From positions 62,001 to 126,000 of the forward strand of contig NZ_JBGCCT010000033.1 of assembly GCF_041260665.1 (NCBI RefSeq): a stretch of 64,000 bases of DNA, in the 5' to 3' direction. The DNA is from Catenulispora sp. GP43 (GTDB taxonomy: Bacteria; Actinomycetota; Actinomycetes; Streptomycetales; Catenulisporaceae). Below the pieces are notes generated by a model. That model was not told the origin of the DNA. It ran no database searches and was given only the letters and a program-made list of their open reading frames with translations. The translations under genes were made by a program, and so were the position numbers. Of this stretch, positions 62,590 through 64,000 are shown piece by piece (position 1 is the stretch's first letter; each line of letters starts with the position of its first letter).

Positions 62590-63014
62590 CGCTCCCTGAT
62601 GTCGGGAACGAGCAGGACCGGAATGCGTGCCGAGCGGCTCACCGCGTTCGAGACGCCCGGGTTGAGCCAGGCGGACAGGATCCCGTGGTGGTGGGGGCTC
62701 AGGACGAGCAGGTCGGATCCCAGCCGCGCTGCCACTGCGGAGATCGCCGTCGGAATCTCGGTGCCGGCCTCACCGAGGAGTTCGCCCTCGGCCCGCACGC
62801 CGACGCTCAGCAAAGCGTCGACCGCTTCCTGCAGGACCCGTTGTGCATCGCCGTCCTCTTCGACGGTGACCATGCTCGTCGCCGACAACAGGGTGGGTTC
62901 GATGTGCAGGACGTGGACGACGCTGTCAAAGCCCTTGGCCAAGGCGGCGACGGTTTCGAGCGTGCGCGCCGGGGCCGCGCTGGGGTCGACAGCCAGCAGG
63001 ATGCGCTGGAACAA
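62586..63014 (-). CDS. Universal stress protein (UspA family)
   Basis: The 142 residues begin at a TTG after GGAGATCC. The N-terminal strand RILLAVDPSAAPARTLETVA and a C-terminal GSDLLVLSPHHHGILSAWLN stand where ATP-binding Usps have G-2x-G-9x-G(S/T). Here that loop reads SPHHHGILSAWLNPGVSNAV, so the nucleotide-binding motif is only partly kept. It may modulate stress survival. It is translationally coupled to the MFS gene and follows the pyruvate-oxidase-type gene by 48 bases. Confidence 0.85.
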   Translation of the reverse strand: MFQRILLAVDPSAAPARTLETVAALAKGFDSVVHVLHIEPTLLSATSMVTVEEDGDAQRVLQEAVDALLSVGVRAEGELLGEAGTEIPTAISAVAARLGSDLLVLSPHHHGILSAWLNPGVSNAVSRSARIPVLLVPDIRER

Positions 63015-63062
63015 AGGATCTCCAAGTATTCGAAGTAGCGGTGGCGTTTGAAGCGGCGGCGC

Positions 63063-64000
63063 CTACGGGCGCGGGATGTTCCGCAGGTTGGTGCGAGCCA
63101 GGTGGATCATGCGTCCGACCCCGCCGGACAGGACAGTGCGGCTGGCGGACAGCGCGAACCCGGTGACCTGCTCCGAGGTGATCTTCGGCGGGACGGCCAG
63201 GGCGGCGGGGTCGGTGACCACGTCGACCAGTGCCGGTCCGTCGTGCGCGAAAGCCTCGCGCAGTGCGTCGCGCACCTGCCCGGGCTGCTCGACGCGAATG
63301 CCGTGCGCGCCGGCGGCCCGAGCGATGGCGGCGAAGTCGGTGTGCCGATACGTGGTGCCGTACGGGGTCAGGCCGTCGACCATCATCTCCAGGTCGACCA
63401 TGCCGAGGGAGGAGTTGTTGAAGACCACGACTTTCACCGGCAGCCCGTACTGGACGAGGGTCAGGAAATCGCCCATCAGCATCGAGAACCCTCCGTCGCC
63501 GGAGATGGAGACGACCTGGCGGCCGCGGTCGAGGAACTGCGCGCCGATGGCCTGCGGCAGCGCGTTGGCCATCGAGCCGTGGACGAAGGATCCGAGGATG
63601 CGGCGCCTGCCGTTCGGCGTCAGATAACGGGCGGCCCAGACGCAGCACATACCGGTGTCCGCGGTGAAGATCGCGTCGTCGTCGGCTTCCTCGTCGAGGA
63701 CCGCGGCCACGTATTCGGGGTGGATCGGGGTGTGGCGCTCGACGTCATGCGTGTAGGCGCCGATCGCGCTTTCCAGAGCGTGCAGGTGGCGGTCGAGCAT
63801 GGTGTCGAGGAACATGCGGGACGTCTTCGCCCGAACCGCAGGGGTCAGGCACCGCAGGGTCTCGCGGACGTCGCCCCACACCGCGAGGTCCAGTTGGGTC
63901 CGGCGGCCGAGGCGTTCGGGCTGGATGTCGACCTGGACGGTGCGAACGCCGCGCGGCAGGAAGTCCGTGTAGGGGAAGTCCGTGCCCAACAGCACAAGAA
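63063..64000 (-). CDS. poxB: ThDP-dependent pyruvate oxidase/dehydrogenase type enzyme, 5' part off window
   Basis: About 310 C-terminal residues are visible. The central domain ends in FPYTDFLPRGVRTVQVDIQP. The ThDP-binding motif is ISGDGGFSMLMGDFLTLVQY followed by VVFNNSSLGMVDLEM. DADTGM-type sequence (here FTADTGMCCVWAARYL) precedes a GSFVHGSMANALPQAIGAQ segment. These match PoxB-like enzymes that decarboxylate pyruvate to acetate and pass electrons to a quinone or O2. The gene's start lies beyond the right edge. It leads an apparent operon with the Usp and the MFS exporter, in keeping with a stationary-phase or stress role. Confidence 0.88.
   Translation of the reverse strand, partial: LVLLGTDFPYTDFLPRGVRTVQVDIQPERLGRRTQLDLAVWGDVRETLRCLTPAVRAKTSRMFLDTMLDRHLHALESAIGAYTHDVERHTPIHPEYVAAVLDEEADDDAIFTADTGMCCVWAARYLTPNGRRRILGSFVHGSMANALPQAIGAQFLDRGRQVVSISGDGGFSMLMGDFLTLVQYGLPVKVVVFNNSSLGMVDLEMMVDGLTPYGTTYRHTDFAAIARAAGAHGIRVEQPGQVRDALREAFAHDGPALVDVVTDPAALAVPPKITSEQVTGFALSASRTVLSGGVGRMIHLARTNLRNIPRP

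Noticed and set aside
1-64000. CRISPR array, rRNA operon or modular PKS/NRPS genes
   Set aside because: No regularly spaced direct repeats, no rRNA-like sequence and no large megasynthase domains were seen.

Overview
The window is high-GC DNA with the hallmarks of a filamentous actinomycete: dense GTG/ATG-started genes, ATGA and GTGA overlaps, many very large LuxR-type ATPase regulators, GAF-ANTAR and STAS signalling proteins, and an XRE/NB-ARC/TPR regulator. A member of Streptomycetales, Catenulisporales or a relative is plausible. There is no rRNA or tRNA that would narrow this down, and I saw no CRISPR array or modular PKS/NRPS gene.

Layout. 1-5.9 kb is a decaying, mobile-element-rich edge. 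It holds a STAS protein with a shortened core, a tyrosine-recombinase remnant, a GAF-ANTAR gene fused in frame to a shrunken GAF paralogue, a truncated GlsB gene, an internally deleted IS982-type element with perfect 22-bp ends, further IS982 debris, an alcohol-dehydrogenase fragment, and one intact FAD monooxygenase. 5.9-15.7 kb has a flavin-dependent monooxygenase, three paralogous alpha/beta hydrolases (one secreted) and two LuxR-ATPase (LAL) regulators. 16-25 kb carries small regulator/enzyme pairs (TetR with DUF998-SDR; MarR with an extended SDR; XRE with methionine aminopeptidase; TetR with a hydrolase), several with clear palindromic operators, plus an unusual zinc-finger/coiled-coil protein and gene fragments. 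25.2-30.6 kb is a tightly overlapping DUF4387-hyuB-hyuA-RraA operon whose first gene was cut away where it now abuts a truncated 2-hydroxyacid dehydrogenase.

30.8-38.7 kb is a compact plus-strand operon: DedA, a b561-like membrane protein, two MMPL transporters, and an OmpR-type response regulator with its histidine kinase. 38.7-41 kb is an XRE/NB-ARC/TPR regulator. 41.2-47.2 kb is the most distinctive segment: a secreted GDXG-family hydrolase followed by a hydrolase-LAL-hydrolase unit, in which both cytoplasmic hydrolases carry Cys in place of the nucleophilic Ser. 47.4-59.9 kb has a haloperoxidase-type hydrolase, an AraC regulator, a catalase and three more LALs. 59.9-64 kb has a MarR/SDR pair controlled by twin palindromes, an MFS exporter, a universal stress protein, and a pyruvate-oxidase-type ThDP enzyme running off the right edge.

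Taken together this looks like accessory territory devoted to sensing and processing small ester- or ketone-type molecules and to stress responses. Six LAL STAND regulators lie in 50 kb, most of them next to alpha/beta hydrolases. The substrates and signals cannot be read from the sequence.
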